Assembly (NCBI RefSeq): GCF_963576545.1 | Contig: NC_083642.1 | Coordinates: forward strand, 899,481 to 963,480 | DNA length: 64,000 bases | Source of the DNA: Limanda limanda | Lineage: Eukaryota; Chordata; Actinopteri; Pleuronectiformes; Pleuronectidae | Reading direction: 5' to 3' | Shown here: positions 50,779 through 63,978 of the stretch, piece by piece | Position numbering within the stretch: position 1 is the first letter of the stretch | How the letters are laid out: each line of letters begins with the position of its first letter | Program-made: the position numbers and the translations under genes | The notes under the pieces: generated by a model | What the model was told of the DNA's origin: nothing | Database searches by the model: none | What the model saw: the letters and a program-made list of their open reading frames with translations, nothing else

Positions 50779-52125
50779 TATGATGATGATCATGTGCTCA
50801 TGACCCCTGAACACACAGTTTCTGGCTGGAGGTCGTTTGCTCAGCACTTCTGTTCGTCACTGACCCTGAGTCAGTTTCTTCTCTGGTATCGATCTCTCAG
50901 CAGGTTCCAGGTCTGACTTACAAATAGAATTTTAGTAAGAAAAAAGAGTTTACACACGCAGCAGCTCAGCATGCACCGACTCGCACTCACGCAACTGCGT
51001 CATGCGTTGTGCGTGCATGTACGTGCGCAGTGTGTGTACATGCGAGTGCGCACGTCCGTCACTGCTGAGATTGTCATCATGTGCACGAGTGTGTTTCCAC
51101 ATCTCACAGTTTCCATCAGATGAGAAAAACCTCTGACCTTTGACATTAGATTTTAGTGAACAAGGGAGAAAATGGTTCAAGAAGCATAAAGGCTTCAAAG
51201 CAAAGACGCCATCGGAGCACGACTTGTCGCGGATCTATTATTTGTCAGCAGTGAGACGCTAGATCGATTTAAATGGGTAAGTTAAAGGAACGACTTTAAA
51301 AAATAAAAAGTCAAGCCTGTTTCTTTTAAATCTTTGGTCTGATTTACTTTATCTTCAGGTGGAAACTGGAGCTGAACGATCCAGGCTGGTTGGTTCCCTG
51401 TGGTGCAGAATCACCTGAGTGATATTATCATATCCGAGGGGCAGTGAGGGCTCAGATGTGTGTCAGAGATACAGAAAGATCATATTATGATAATATATAT
51501 AGTCTTAGGTCAAATAGTTCAACTCTATTACACAGCCAAGATCAGAGGCGTGTCACTGATCTTAATTGGTCATGGATTTAGCCTTTGATCATCATGTTGC
51601 TGGTGATAGGCGTGCACCACAGAACCTCAAAGTCCTGCAGCTGGAGGAGGAACATCTGGACGGACTCACAGGTTCAGAACTGGGACAGAACCATTCTCCC
51701 CTGGTGGCAAGTGCCCGGGACTGGTTTCCACTGTAATGTCTCATCACTGTATTTAAGTCAGTATCAAAGTTTCAAGGTCTAACTGTACATTGTTCTAATC
51801 ACAAGGTTTGAATTAAGGTAATTGTGAAGTAGTTTATTAGTTTGCTCCTATGCAGTTTTTCTCTGTGTCTGAAATTAACTGGATATGTAAATGAGGGTGA
51901 AATGTATAAGAAGAGGTTGTAAGTTTACAGTTAATCTCAGATCTATGGAGATTTCTATCTCGTCATCATTATGGTTCCTTCTGCAGCTGACACAGGAAAC
52001 ACTTATGGACAGAATGGAATTTAATCAACACTGTAAAACTGTGATTTAATGAAAACTCATCATTTATAATAACAGCTGACTCTTTGGACTCAATAGTGAA
52101 GTGAAAACTTTCCTCTTTTCTGCAG
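50779..52125. other. Upstream region of tmem81
   Basis: No coding exon is firmly supported. At 51273 an ATGG|GTAAGT would splice in frame to the acceptor at 52126 and give an alternative tmem81 start with eight extra residues (MDSTSNFE). This is inference only. Confidence 0.4.
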
Positions 52126-52145
52126 ATTCAACATCAAACTTTGAA

Positions 52146-52818
52146 ATGCTTCCTGCATCTGAAGGCCTTCATCGTCCCCTCCTCCTTCTCCTCCTCCTCT
52201 TCCTCCTCCTCCTCCTCCATCCTGTGGGCTCAGCTGACATGGAGGATGCAGATGAGGAGCAGGTGGAGGTCATCACCAGCAGCTCCCCCTGCAGCGCCAC
52301 CTGTGGCCTGGGGTTCAAAACCCAAACCCTGTGTTTGCTGAGAGACAACAACAGAGCGACGGAGGAGGAGGACCCAGGAAGAAAAGATGGGATGGAGGTA
52401 CCTCAGAGACACAAGAGATGAATGAACGCAGCAGATGAGAAGAGCTCACAGTGTGGTAACCTTCATGATGTGTGTGCTCACCAGGTGTCGGAGGAGTGTC
52501 GCGTGCACCAGGTGAAGTGTCAGGAGTCGTGGCAGTGCGGCCTCCGGACGCTGACGGTGACCTCAGGAGAGAGGCTGGAGGTCGACTGTCTGGGAGACGT
52601 GATGAAGACCATGAGGCGGGCATCATGGAGGTGATAGAGGAGGAGAGAGCTCAGGACCCGATCACACAATACACAACGATAAATATCACAACTCACCGAG
52701 TGTCTGTCTTTTATCGTTGCTTATTTAGTTACAAATGAAAGAGAAATACTTAATATTCCCATTTGAAACCAAGATTTGATCAATTCAGTGGATAACAATT
52801 GTGAAGCTGTTTCCTTGA

Positions 52819-52868
<50 letters not shown>

Positions 52869-53651
52869 CTTTGTGGAAGATCTATATGTGATAATAACAT
52901 GCAGTAATGGGAGAGTGGTTTCAGGGTGTCGTGGCGTTTCGCTGGAGGAATCATCTCCTCCGACGACTCTCTGTTTGCCGGCTGGAAATCTCCTCATCTG
53001 CACCGGGTGATTCTGGACCCGGTCCGAGAGGAGCACGCAGGTAAACACACATGTGCACGTGCACAGACACACACGTGTTGTCACATTAACCAGAGTCAGA
53101 CCCAGTGACAGAACCCAAACACATCTCCACTCTGGGACTGAAAACATTTTGTGTCGGTGAAATTAAACTGTTAAATTATCTGATTCGGTCTGTGAGTGAA
53201 ACATTGATCAAATATTCACTTCTTCTTTTAAAACTGGTCCAAACTATGTGATGTGGATTAACAGATACACATTTATACACAGACACAATCCACAGCTGCT
53301 CACGATCACAGACAAGACAATACAAAGTTAGACCAAGTAAGTTAAGAGACAAAGAAATAAGAAGTTATATTTCCTGCTACAGTGAAATGTTAGTGAAGAA
53401 AAGCAATAGATATGCAACATCAGCATGAAGAAATATAACAAATAGAAAGCATATGTGTATATATATATGTACAAACAGTATGAATACTGTGTAACCAGAT
53501 TAAAAATGATTAAAGTGAACAGACTTTACACATGGTGATATCTCCAGGAACGTACCGCTGTGACGTGCAGGACGGCAGCTTCCGCAGAGTGAAGCGAGCT
53601 TACTGGGGCGTCCGGGTTCTTCCTGCTGGGATCCTGAATCTGGAGAGCTGA
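52146..53651 (+). CDS. tmem81: Transmembrane protein 81 homologue, apparently without membrane anchor
   Basis: TMEM81 is a sperm surface Ig-fold protein; in zebrafish it joins Izumo1 and Spaca6 in the complex that meets the egg receptor. Exons 52146-52397, 52485-52630, 52925-53040 and 53548-53651 join in frame with GT/AG junctions into 205 codons. The order is signal peptide with a Leu-rich core (about 1-30), SSPCSATCGLGFKTQTLC (thrombospondin-like start of the family), CRVHQVKC-X4-QCGL, LEVDCLG, WRFAGGIISSDDSLFAGW, then TYRCDVQ (C176) and VRVLPAGILNLES before TGA. The family matches through VLP-NLNL, but human TMEM81 (about 255 aa) continues with a stalk and transmembrane helix that are missing here. 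No TM-coding exon was found before 54.2 kb. The start is the first ATG of the exon; an alternative upstream exon is possible. Confidence 0.85.
52819..52864. repeat. (AC)n in tmem81 intron 2
   Basis: A 46-bp AC tract about 60 bp before the exon 3 acceptor. Confidence 0.95.
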
Positions 53652-53880
53652 GGAGCCGAGGCCCAGTGAGGCTCAACTGGAAACCTCCAATACTGACCAT
53701 TCATTATTTATTACAGTAACTGTTTGTTGTTTTAATGCCAGAATATTGATAGAGTCTTCTTATGTTTGTGTGTGTCCATCACTGTTGTCGGTACAGCAGT
53801 GTCATTGTGCCTCAACGATTTCAAACATCAAATATAAAATGAACAGGATTGTTTTTCTTGGATTTACAAATGAAATGAAA

Positions 53881-53886
53881 ATTAAA
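53881..53886 (+). terminator. tmem81: Candidate tmem81 polyadenylation signal ATTAAA
   Basis: The variant signal lies 230 bases after the stop codon. The region 53652-54220 is otherwise non-coding as far as can be seen. Confidence 0.4.
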
Positions 53887-54222
53887 GAAACTGCCTTTTA
53901 AATTTTTAATTGACTGAAGGATCTTTTATTTATTTTCTCAGCTGTCAAGTGGACCTGACTTCCAACCTTTGGACAATTTAGAAAGTTAATCTCAAACCTT
54001 CAACCTTCCGCTGGTATTACTCATTGCTTTTAGGTCTGGATCAGACGAGAGAATGTAGAAAACAAGTAGAAAACTAATTTATGAACGTGTTTGTTACTTA
54101 ACAGCAGGGACCTGATACGAGTCTGGAAATAACCTGGTGTAGTATTTTTAGTTTTTATACAGGTTGTTATTCCAGGTTGAGTTAACGTCTGAAACTGAAG
54201 CACAAGGTGTTGTCACAGATGT

Positions 54223-54228
54223 TTTATT
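54223..54228 (-). terminator. atp6ap1: atp6ap1 polyadenylation signal AATAAA
   Basis: AATAAA on the minus strand about 1.05 kb after the stop codon, followed on that strand by a GT-rich stretch. Confidence 0.55.
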
Positions 54229-55149
54229 GGGGTCACAGCAGCAGCAGCACGACACAGGACCACACTCACAACCTCACGTTATTAATATTCACCACAATTC
54301 AACAGAACACAAAATAAATAACAGAAAAATAACAAGTTCACATTTATCATATTTCAGTGCACGTCAACAGTTTAAGTCAAGAAACAAAGTTCCTGTTGAA
54401 AAGTAAGAAAACCATGAGGATTATTCAGAAAAACCTGGAAATGTTTGACTATGTAGTTCAGTTCTTCAGTAAATAAATAACAATCTGAATGTCATAAGTT
54501 CTTCCCTTTGACCTAAACTTAATGGAATGTAATGGACATTATTAATGGATCATTTGTCCTGATCTTGTTTCCCTTCATTCAATATCTACGTTTCACTGGT
54601 TTACTCACAGACACAATGTAAACACACAAACGACGGTAGTCTCGTCAATAAATAGCATTTCATAATACTTTTCACTTCTATAACTTATTTATGACCCAAT
54701 ATGTACAGTTGTTTCCCTTTTCATGTCGGACATATTGATCCAGATAAGTCTGAGACCTCGTGTTCAAGTTTCTCTGGAGGATAAACACTCGGCCATGTTT
54801 GGAAATGTTCCACTGCTCTGAAGAGATTTACAGAATCAACGAAGATCACATTCAGGAGGACGAGAGATTTTTAACCTGTTTCTTGTTTGATTTGCTTCAA
54901 ACATTTGAAGTTTCACAGCAGCTGCTCAGAGAGAGAAATCACTAATTCAGTAACTGGTCAATTCTCTTGCTGTGCAGTAAACTGAATATTGGTTTAATTC
55001 AGGTTTTTATCTTCCAGAGAAACTCCAACATCAACCAGCTGGAAACTGGCCTCTTCAGACTCAGGACACACATTTAAAAAAACATGTTGTATGATTGATA
55101 AACTCTTATTCTGACAACTTCACGAGATGCTGTGTAATGCCCAACTACA

Positions 55150-55230
55150 GATGGAGAGGGAGAGGAAGGTAAAGGGAGGGAGAGGAAGGTAAAGGGAGGG
55201 AGAGGAAGGTAAAGGGAGGGAGAGGAAGCG
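55150..55230. repeat. 20-bp purine minisatellite in atp6ap1 3'UTR
   Basis: Four copies of AGGGAGAGGAAGGTAAAGGG, 45-125 bases downstream of the stop codon. Confidence 0.9.
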
Positions 55231-55274
55231 TTGCAGTGAGGGAGGGAGGGAGGGGACAGGAAGGAGGACGGACG

Positions 55275-55890
55275 TCACTCTGTCAGGGGGACGGAGATGG
55301 CCGGGCCCTTGGGGTCATCGAAGCGGTCCATCGTGTGGAGCTGCATAATCATGTGCAGCCCGTAGGTGAGGACCAGGAGCATGAGCAGACTGGTCATCAG
55401 GCCCATCCAGATCCCAGCGGAGAAGAAGCCGGCGCAGTCGCTGGCGTACGAGAACTCGCCGCCCGACACGTTGAAGCCCTGGATCTGTGGAGGAGAAGAG
55501 GTCATTACTCCAACTCCTCCTTTAATAGGATATCTTATAGTATGAAGACAGAAATATAACATAGCTGGAGATCTTACCTGCAGATCCTCAAAAGAGACCC
55601 TCCACTGATTGGCCGGATCTTTGGCGGAGTGCGGGACGAGCAGCGGCCACCGGAAGCTGGTGACGGACTCGCAGCGGTACGAGTACTCGGCCGGAGCGTA
55701 GACGTTCCTGCTGCCGTTGAACGTTGCTTTGGTTCCATCGTACTCCAGCTGCACCGCGTCCAGCGTGAACCAGCGGCGAGCAGACACCTTGTACAGACGC
55801 TGGCTCATAGCGAAGCTGCACACACACACACAGAGACACACACACACACACAGAGACACACACACACACACAGAGACACACACACACAGA

Positions 55891-55946
<56 letters not shown>

Positions 55947-58900
55947 TGTAGTGATTAAAGTCTTCAGGAGGAGACGTGACATTTTATATTAAAAATTTTT
56001 AATTAAAGACTCACATCAGTTTAAAGCTGCTGTGGCCGAGGACGTCTTCATAACTAAGAACCAACCTGAAAAAGAGAAATTGAAAAAAAGTTAAATAACA
56101 TCCACTTTTTATGACAAACAAACATCTGATAATTAATCTGCAGATTATTTTCTTAATTCAAGTTCTACATAAATGTTTTCTATATATTTATTGTTTATAA
56201 TAAAGTTTAGGTTCAAACTGTAAAATATCAAAATTAAATACATTTCTTTGTCATAAGGATTTGATAACGACATCTCAGGAATCATTGACAACTTTTCGAC
56301 AAATATATATATAAACATATCTGCAGATTTATCCGTATTGGAAATGTTTTACTCTTTAACAACATAGATTTGGCCCCAAAATCCACATCAGGCATCAGAT
56401 TCTGCAAATGAACCAAACCTCCCGACAGAGGCTTTGTTTATTTCATCTGTTTTTAAAGTGACTGGTTTTACTTTGCTCTGGATTTGTCGCAGCTGGAGCC
56501 GTGGAGCTTGGGGCTGACTCCCTCTCCGAAGGTGGACCGGGTCAGGTCGTGCTCCTCCCAGCGGCCGCTCCGCAGGATGCTCACCGAGAGGCCTTTCGCC
56601 CACAGGAGGATGCAGGTGTCCTCCCCCTCCTGAGGAGAAGAGCGAGGGCGGAGGTCAGAGGGAAACAAGTCTGTTCTCCAGACGTAGAGAAAACACAAGT
56701 TGGAATCAAACACCCTAAAAAAGATGTCACCAAGACATTCCACCTTAAACTCCACTGGACCGTAGATCTCCGTCTTCTCCTTGATCCTGCGCTGCCTCTC
56801 CCTCTCTCTCTCTCTCTCCCTGTGTCCTCCTCTGACCTGCAGCAGCGAGCGGCCTCCGCCCACGCCGGCCTCCACGGAGAGGGACGCTGCCTCCTGCACA
56901 GACGTCAAATACCAAAACATGAATAATAACTACAAACCTTATTGATACAGAACTAGGGGTGTCACGATACCAACAATTCAGTAGTCGGTGCCAATACCAG
57001 TAAAATAACACGATTCTCGATGCCAATTTCGATACCACGGTAAAAAAAAAGTGCATTATTTGGATGTTGTTAATGTCATGTACGGTAATTCAATGTGCTT
57101 GCGCTGCGCATATACTGAGGGTTATACGGTAGTTGCGGACGCATGTGAGTGACGCTTTGTTGTGAGACACATTATGCATTAAATGATAATGCCACGGTCA
57201 TCTGCCTCAGTTGCCGTCTTGGTTTTCTGAATGTAAACGTCGACTGGCGCAGCACCGATGCTAATGCTAAGTTGCTAACAGCTGCTGGCATCGAAGCTCA
57301 CGATGCCTACGGTGCTTCAAAAACTTGGGCATCGGCATCGTTTTGTTATCTTAGTATCGACAGGTATCGTAGGTATCGGTTCTCGTGACATCCCTATACA
57401 GAACGTTTGAAAAACACTAAACAACAGGAAACAGAGAAATCAGTTCATCACACAAACATCAGAGCACAGATGTAAGGGTAGAACTGAGGCTCTTCACTCA
57501 CCCGGGAGGGTCGCAGGGCTGAGTAAACAGCCGTGTACGGAACAGACTGAGTCTTCATGATGCTCAACACCTGACCAATCACCTCGTCTGAAAGACAACA
57601 CGTGCACCAGCAGCCAATCAGGACAGAGATAGAGAAACACAAGGGCTTTTATATAGAAGACAGTGATAAAGGGTGGGTGAAAAAAATTCAAAGATTTAAA
57701 ATGAAAGAACAACAAACTCAAGGTCAGCGTTAAGAATGAAATCAACACGTTACAGCAGTTAGAACCAAACCAGGCTGTTGAAGCACAGAAATGTATTTAA
57801 TGGTTTAATGGACTCACCGTTTCCACTGAGAATTTCTTTAGCAGACATCAGATCAGCCCTGAGAGAAAGTCAGACGAGAAAACTGTGAGATACTGAGACA
57901 ATCTTCACACAAATATTTAATATGTCAGTTAAATGAATACAATAACAGTTCTGAGTGAACTCTAAAGGTGAAAGAGTTGGTGCCCACCCGACGCCGTAGG
58001 GCAGCCTGAACACCAGCAGGGCCGGAGAGGAGGCGTTCAGCCTCAGCTGACTCAGGGTCTCAGGGTCCATGTACAGAGGGGAGGTTTCCAACTGGTCCTG
58101 GAGCTGACCAATCACTGCGTTAGAGGCCGGCCAGGACACGGCAGGTAGCACCAGCTGGGAGGACGAGGACATCAGAGCCCCCTGAGACACAGGAGACACA
58201 ACAGTGAAGAACACATTCTGTACAATGGAAACTCTCAGGATGAGTTTCCTCCTCCAACTCAGTCGTTAGCATCAAACTGAACCGAGGAGGAGAAACCATG
58301 ATCCCACCTCCAGGTTGGGAAAGACGCTGTCCTGCTTGTTCCCGAACGCTCCTCCGTACATGGTGAAGTCCTCTACGCTCATCTGGAGGAAGACAAGAAG
58401 AGGAATTCAACAACGTGTCATTATCTCTGTGTTTCACTGAGTTTCCCTCGTACGTGTGAGTGTAAACACTTTGTTTGTGTTAACCTGCCTGTTTATGAGT
58501 CTTCAGCTCATGTGTGAAAGCAGCAACTCAGACACTAATGGAAACTTAACCTCCTCGGTGGAGCTGATGATTGTCCTCACATAGTGTGTGTCTGTCCCAT
58601 GTGTATCTGTAGCATGTGTGTCTGTGCTAGGGATAGGCATTCAATTAAATTGTCTTAATCGATTGTTGGAGAGTTAATGACGAATTTTCGATTAATCGTT
58701 AATATTTTTACATTAAAATTCACTATATATATGTTAAAATGCAGTGAAAATAGAAAAAACCCAGCGTGTTTCCTCATTGAGATCTTTATTACAAGATGAA
58801 CAACTCTTGTGGCAGTTAAACGGATCGTTCAATGTTACACTTGAAAATAAGCTCTGCTGTACTGTTCAGCCCCGATGAGAGAGCAGCTAGCGGCTAGCAG

Positions 58901-59718
58901 CTAGCCGCGGAGAGCTCGCTGGACTCCGCGGCCCTCGACCTCTCAGTCCGGTGGTTGTCACGTCCTCACTCCCGGAACCCCTCCACCAGACCCGGCTTTG
59001 TCCGGGTCCGAAGGAGCTAGCTTTGGAGCTAGCCTCAGCTAGCTCCGGAGGCTAGCTGCGGAGCTCTGCTTCATGTCCGCACAGTCTACGGGGAAGGGAA
59101 CCCGTACAGACCCGGGTCTGGGTGAGGGGTTCCGGGATTGAGGACGTGACAACAGCCGGACTGAGAGGTCGAGAACCATCAGATCCATCTAGCTCTCAGC
59201 GGCTAGCTGCTGCTCTCTCAGCGGGGTTTGTAGAGTATAACTCCGGGCTGCTTCCTACAGCTGCTAACATCCTCACTGTGCTGCGTTCAGGAAACTCGGA
59301 TATCCCGACCTCCTACTCGAAGAAGAGCAGTGGACTCCTCATGCGCTCATGGAGACGTATAGCTTCGCAGGGTTGGCAGGGAACGCAACAGAATTTCGCC
59401 TATGACAAAATAATGTTATCGACGAAATTCTTAATGATCAATTAATCGATCGTCGATTAATTATGCCCATCCCTAGTCTGTCCCTTGTGTGTCTGTGTGA
59501 TGTGTGTGTGTGTACCTTGTCCTGTAGGAACAGCAGCACGTTCCTCGGCCCCTGGGTCAGAGCGTTCTCCAGGTAGCTGGCGAGCTGCTGCTGCCCCACG
59601 ATGTGCCCGCCAGTGGGAGGAGCCTGGCGAGGAGCAGAGACCCTGCAGGAGAAACAGTTCAGTTCCTTTAAATACACAAGAAACATTTCAACAACATGTA
59701 ACCTGCTTCACCTGAGCA

Positions 59719-59805
<87 letters not shown>

Positions 59806-60672
59806 TCTGATTGGGCTTTTTAACTTGAATAAATTGTATTAAACAATAATGACTTCTCAAACGTGTTGTCAGTTAAATGAGCTCATTGCTTAATATCAGG
59901 TTTAGTGTGTGTGTGTGGGGGGGGGGGGCGACAGCATCCCTCTGCCCCAGGGCTCCTGGCTGGTCTACTCAGCAGGTGCATTGTGGGTAAATATGACCTT
60001 GAAGATGCATATTAATAGATAAACGATTAAATACACAGAGAAATAGACCGTGTGACGTCAGATCTCAGGTGACATGACAGCTGTCACTCATCACGATCAC
60101 TGCTAGGTTCCCACCGGATGTGACGTGTAACTGTCATCAATCATCGACACGTTACAACGAACCAGAGGCTGTGTTAATATAAAACACACAACTGCCCGCT
60201 AGCTGCAGCGGCTAACCGCTAGCTGCAGCGGCTAACCGCTAGCTGCTAACCACTAGCTTCTAACCGCTAGCTGCTAACCGCTAGCTGCAGCGGCTAACCG
60301 CTAGCTGCTAACCGCTAGCTGCTAACCACTAGCTTCTAACCGCTAGCTGCTAACCGCTAGCTGCAGCGGCTAACCACTAGCTTCTAACCACTAGCTTCTA
60401 ACCGCTAGCTGCTAACCGCTAGCTGCTAACCGCTAGCTGCAGCGGCTAACCACTAGCTTCTAACCGCTAGCTGCTAACCACTAGCTGCTAACCGCTAGCT
60501 GCTAACCGCCGGCCGTTCCTCTCTCGTCTCACCCTTCACTCGTCCACAGGATCAGCGGCACCTGCTCGTCGCAGCTCCCCGGGCTCAGTGCGCTCATCAG
60601 GCCCAGGAACGCGAGCAGAGCCGCGGGGAAGCTGCTGCTGAAGAGGGGCTGCGGAGACCCACACGACGCCAT
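55275..60672 (-). CDS. atp6ap1: V-type proton ATPase subunit S1 (Ac45), complete
   Basis: ATP6AP1/Ac45 is a type I membrane accessory subunit of the V-ATPase Vo sector, needed for pump assembly and targeting. Twelve minus-strand exons: 60672-60533, 59642-59516, 58382-58308, 58181-57988, 57858-57818, 57587-57502, 56893-56837, 56791-56744, 56629-56472, 56065-56015, 55815-55578, 55484-55275. They sum to 1425 nt with continuous phase, 474 residues (human 470). Visible parts are the signal peptide ([20 protein letters not shown]), [86 protein letters not shown], the TM helix at about 425-448 and the conserved tail [13 protein letters not shown]. Sequons occur at LNAS, FNGS and FNVS. An RRIKEK basic stretch opens exon 8. 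The exon 11 acceptor abuts a (GT)n tract. Divergent to the slc25a20-like gene. Confidence 0.97.
55816..55941. repeat. (AC)n at the atp6ap1 exon 11 acceptor
   Basis: A 126-bp AC array with regular AGAG interruptions. On the atp6ap1 strand it is (GT)n ending GTGTGTGCAG|CTTCG, so the microsatellite itself supplies the pyrimidine context of the splice acceptor. Confidence 0.95.
56946..57404. mobile_element. hAT-type MITE in atp6ap1 intron 6
   Basis: The element 56954-57396 (443 bp) starts TAGGGGTGTCACGATACC and ends GGTTCTCGTGACATCCCTA, with TACAGAAC duplicated exactly at both ends (56946-56953 and 57397-57404). No transposase ORF remains. Confidence 0.92.
58622..59484. mobile_element. hAT-type foldback element in atp6ap1 intron 2
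   Basis: Ends TAGGGATAGGCATTCAATTAA (from about 58630) and TTAATTATGCCCATCCCTA (to about 59476) are inverted repeats. The flanks GTCTGTGC and GTCTGTCC match in seven of eight positions, fitting an aged 8-bp duplication. The interior is GC-rich and itself inverted: CTCTCAGTCCGG...GGTTGTCACGTCCTC near 58935-58970 recurs in reverse near 59140-59170, with GCTAGC clusters between. Confidence 0.82.
59722..59802. repeat. (AC)n in atp6ap1 intron 1
   Basis: An 81-bp AC tract about 80 bp upstream of the exon 2 acceptor. A G run lies at 59919-59929. Confidence 0.97.
60198..60510. repeat. GCTAACCGCTAGCT minisatellite next to atp6ap1 exon 1
   Basis: About 310 bp of 14- and 20-bp units (CTAGCTGCTAACCG, with CAGCGG insertions). 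Each unit contains the palindrome GCTAGC or CTAG. The array ends 23 bases from the exon 1 donor. Confidence 0.95.
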
Positions 60673-60701
60673 CTTTACTCTGCCTGCTGTCAGACGCTCT
60701 G

Positions 60702-60709
60702 TGACGTCA
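60702..60709. promoter_or_regulatory. Consensus CRE upstream of atp6ap1
   Basis: The full palindrome TGACGTCA lies 30 bp upstream of the atp6ap1 start codon. It is a consensus CREB/ATF site; occupancy is not shown. Confidence 0.55.
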
Positions 60710-60742
60710 CCGAGTGCACGGAGCTCCGCCTCCTCTTCCTCA

Positions 60743-60750
60743 TCACGTGT
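60743..60750. promoter_or_regulatory. CLEAR-like E-box upstream of atp6ap1
   Basis: ATCACGTGT contains the TCACGTG core recognised by TFEB/TFE3 at lysosomal and V-ATPase genes. It lies about 75 bp upstream of the start codon, where such sites usually act. Confidence 0.5.
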
Positions 60751-60759
60751 TATCAACAC

Positions 60760-61434
60760 CGACTGAACATTAATAAGAACTTATAATAATTATTATTTAT
60801 TATAATTATGAACGAATTCAACACAAGTATTTACGGTTCACAGCATCTCTATAGTTTTATATAACCTCTATATACCGTTAAAATGTACATTTACATTTGT
60901 TCAAGTTGAACTTTCTAAACAATAACAAATACACAGCATACATTGGAGCACGTACAATACACGTTTTCTCATATCTTTTTTATTTTAAAGTTAAATAAAT
61001 ATAAAGTCTTGAGGTAAATTTCTTTTCAAACAAAACAAAAATTGAAGAGCAATAACAATAAACTATATAACATACACATGGATATGTATTATAATGATTT
61101 TGTTCTTCTTCTTCTTCAAACCAATAAAAATGTCAAATATACAATAAAATGTGCATTTCACTCATTTAGATTCAAATTGTAAATCAACACAGGCCAACAA
61201 TACACAAGTAAACATGAACAGACATTGAAAACATTATATGTATATACAACATATTCATAAACCCGTGTTGTTGTAAAGTACACGTGGAATTCTTGATAAA
61301 GAATTCCACTTGTTTTTTTTTTGTGATTCTTCTTTTCTTCTCACCACCAGGTGTCGCTGTTTCCTCTGGATCAGCTGACACGACACAAACACAAAGTTTA
61401 CAAAGTATCCAAGTAAACTGTTACGTCACAGCAG

Positions 61435-61435
<1 letters not shown>
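60760..61435. other. atp6ap1-slc25a20 divergent intergenic region
   Basis: The start codons are 1.12 kb apart, facing away. 60770-61270 is AT-rich without exons. A near-perfect inverted repeat GTGGAATTCTTGATAAAGAATTCCAC lies at 61284-61309. Confidence 0.6.
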
Positions 61436-61436
<1 letters not shown>

Positions 61437-61526
<90 letters not shown>

Positions 61527-61571
61527 ACAAACAAACAATCCCTCCCACACACACACACACACACACACACA
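61437..61571. repeat. (AC)n arrays in slc25a20 5' region
   Basis: AC repeats at 61437-61525 and 61548-61571, separated by a short unique segment. Confidence 0.96.
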
Positions 61572-61596
61572 GAGAGGCTGAGACAGGCGGAGCTGA

Positions 61597-61775
61597 GGTG
61601 TGAGGACCGGGGACTGACCGGTGAGACTCGGTGTGAGGACCGGGGACTGTCCGGTGAGACTCGGTGTGAGGACCGGGGACTGACCGGTGAGACTCGGTGT
61701 GAGGACCTGGGACTGACCGGTGAGACTCGGTGTGAGGACCGGGGACTGACCGGTGAGACTCGGTGTGAGGACCGG
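61597..61775 (+). repeat. 33-bp tandem repeat upstream of the slc25a20-like start codon
   Basis: Five and a half copies of a 33-bp unit (GTGTGAGGACCGGGGACTGA then CCGGTGAGACTCG). The last ends about 17 bases before the ATG. It probably lies in the 5'UTR. Confidence 0.93.
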
Positions 61776-61791
61776 GACATGTGGACAGGAG

Positions 61792-63978
<2,187 letters not shown>

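Noticed and set aside
59122..59445. 107-codon frame in atp6ap1 intron 2
   Set aside because: It falls in the GC-rich core of the foldback transposon and has no recognisable domain.
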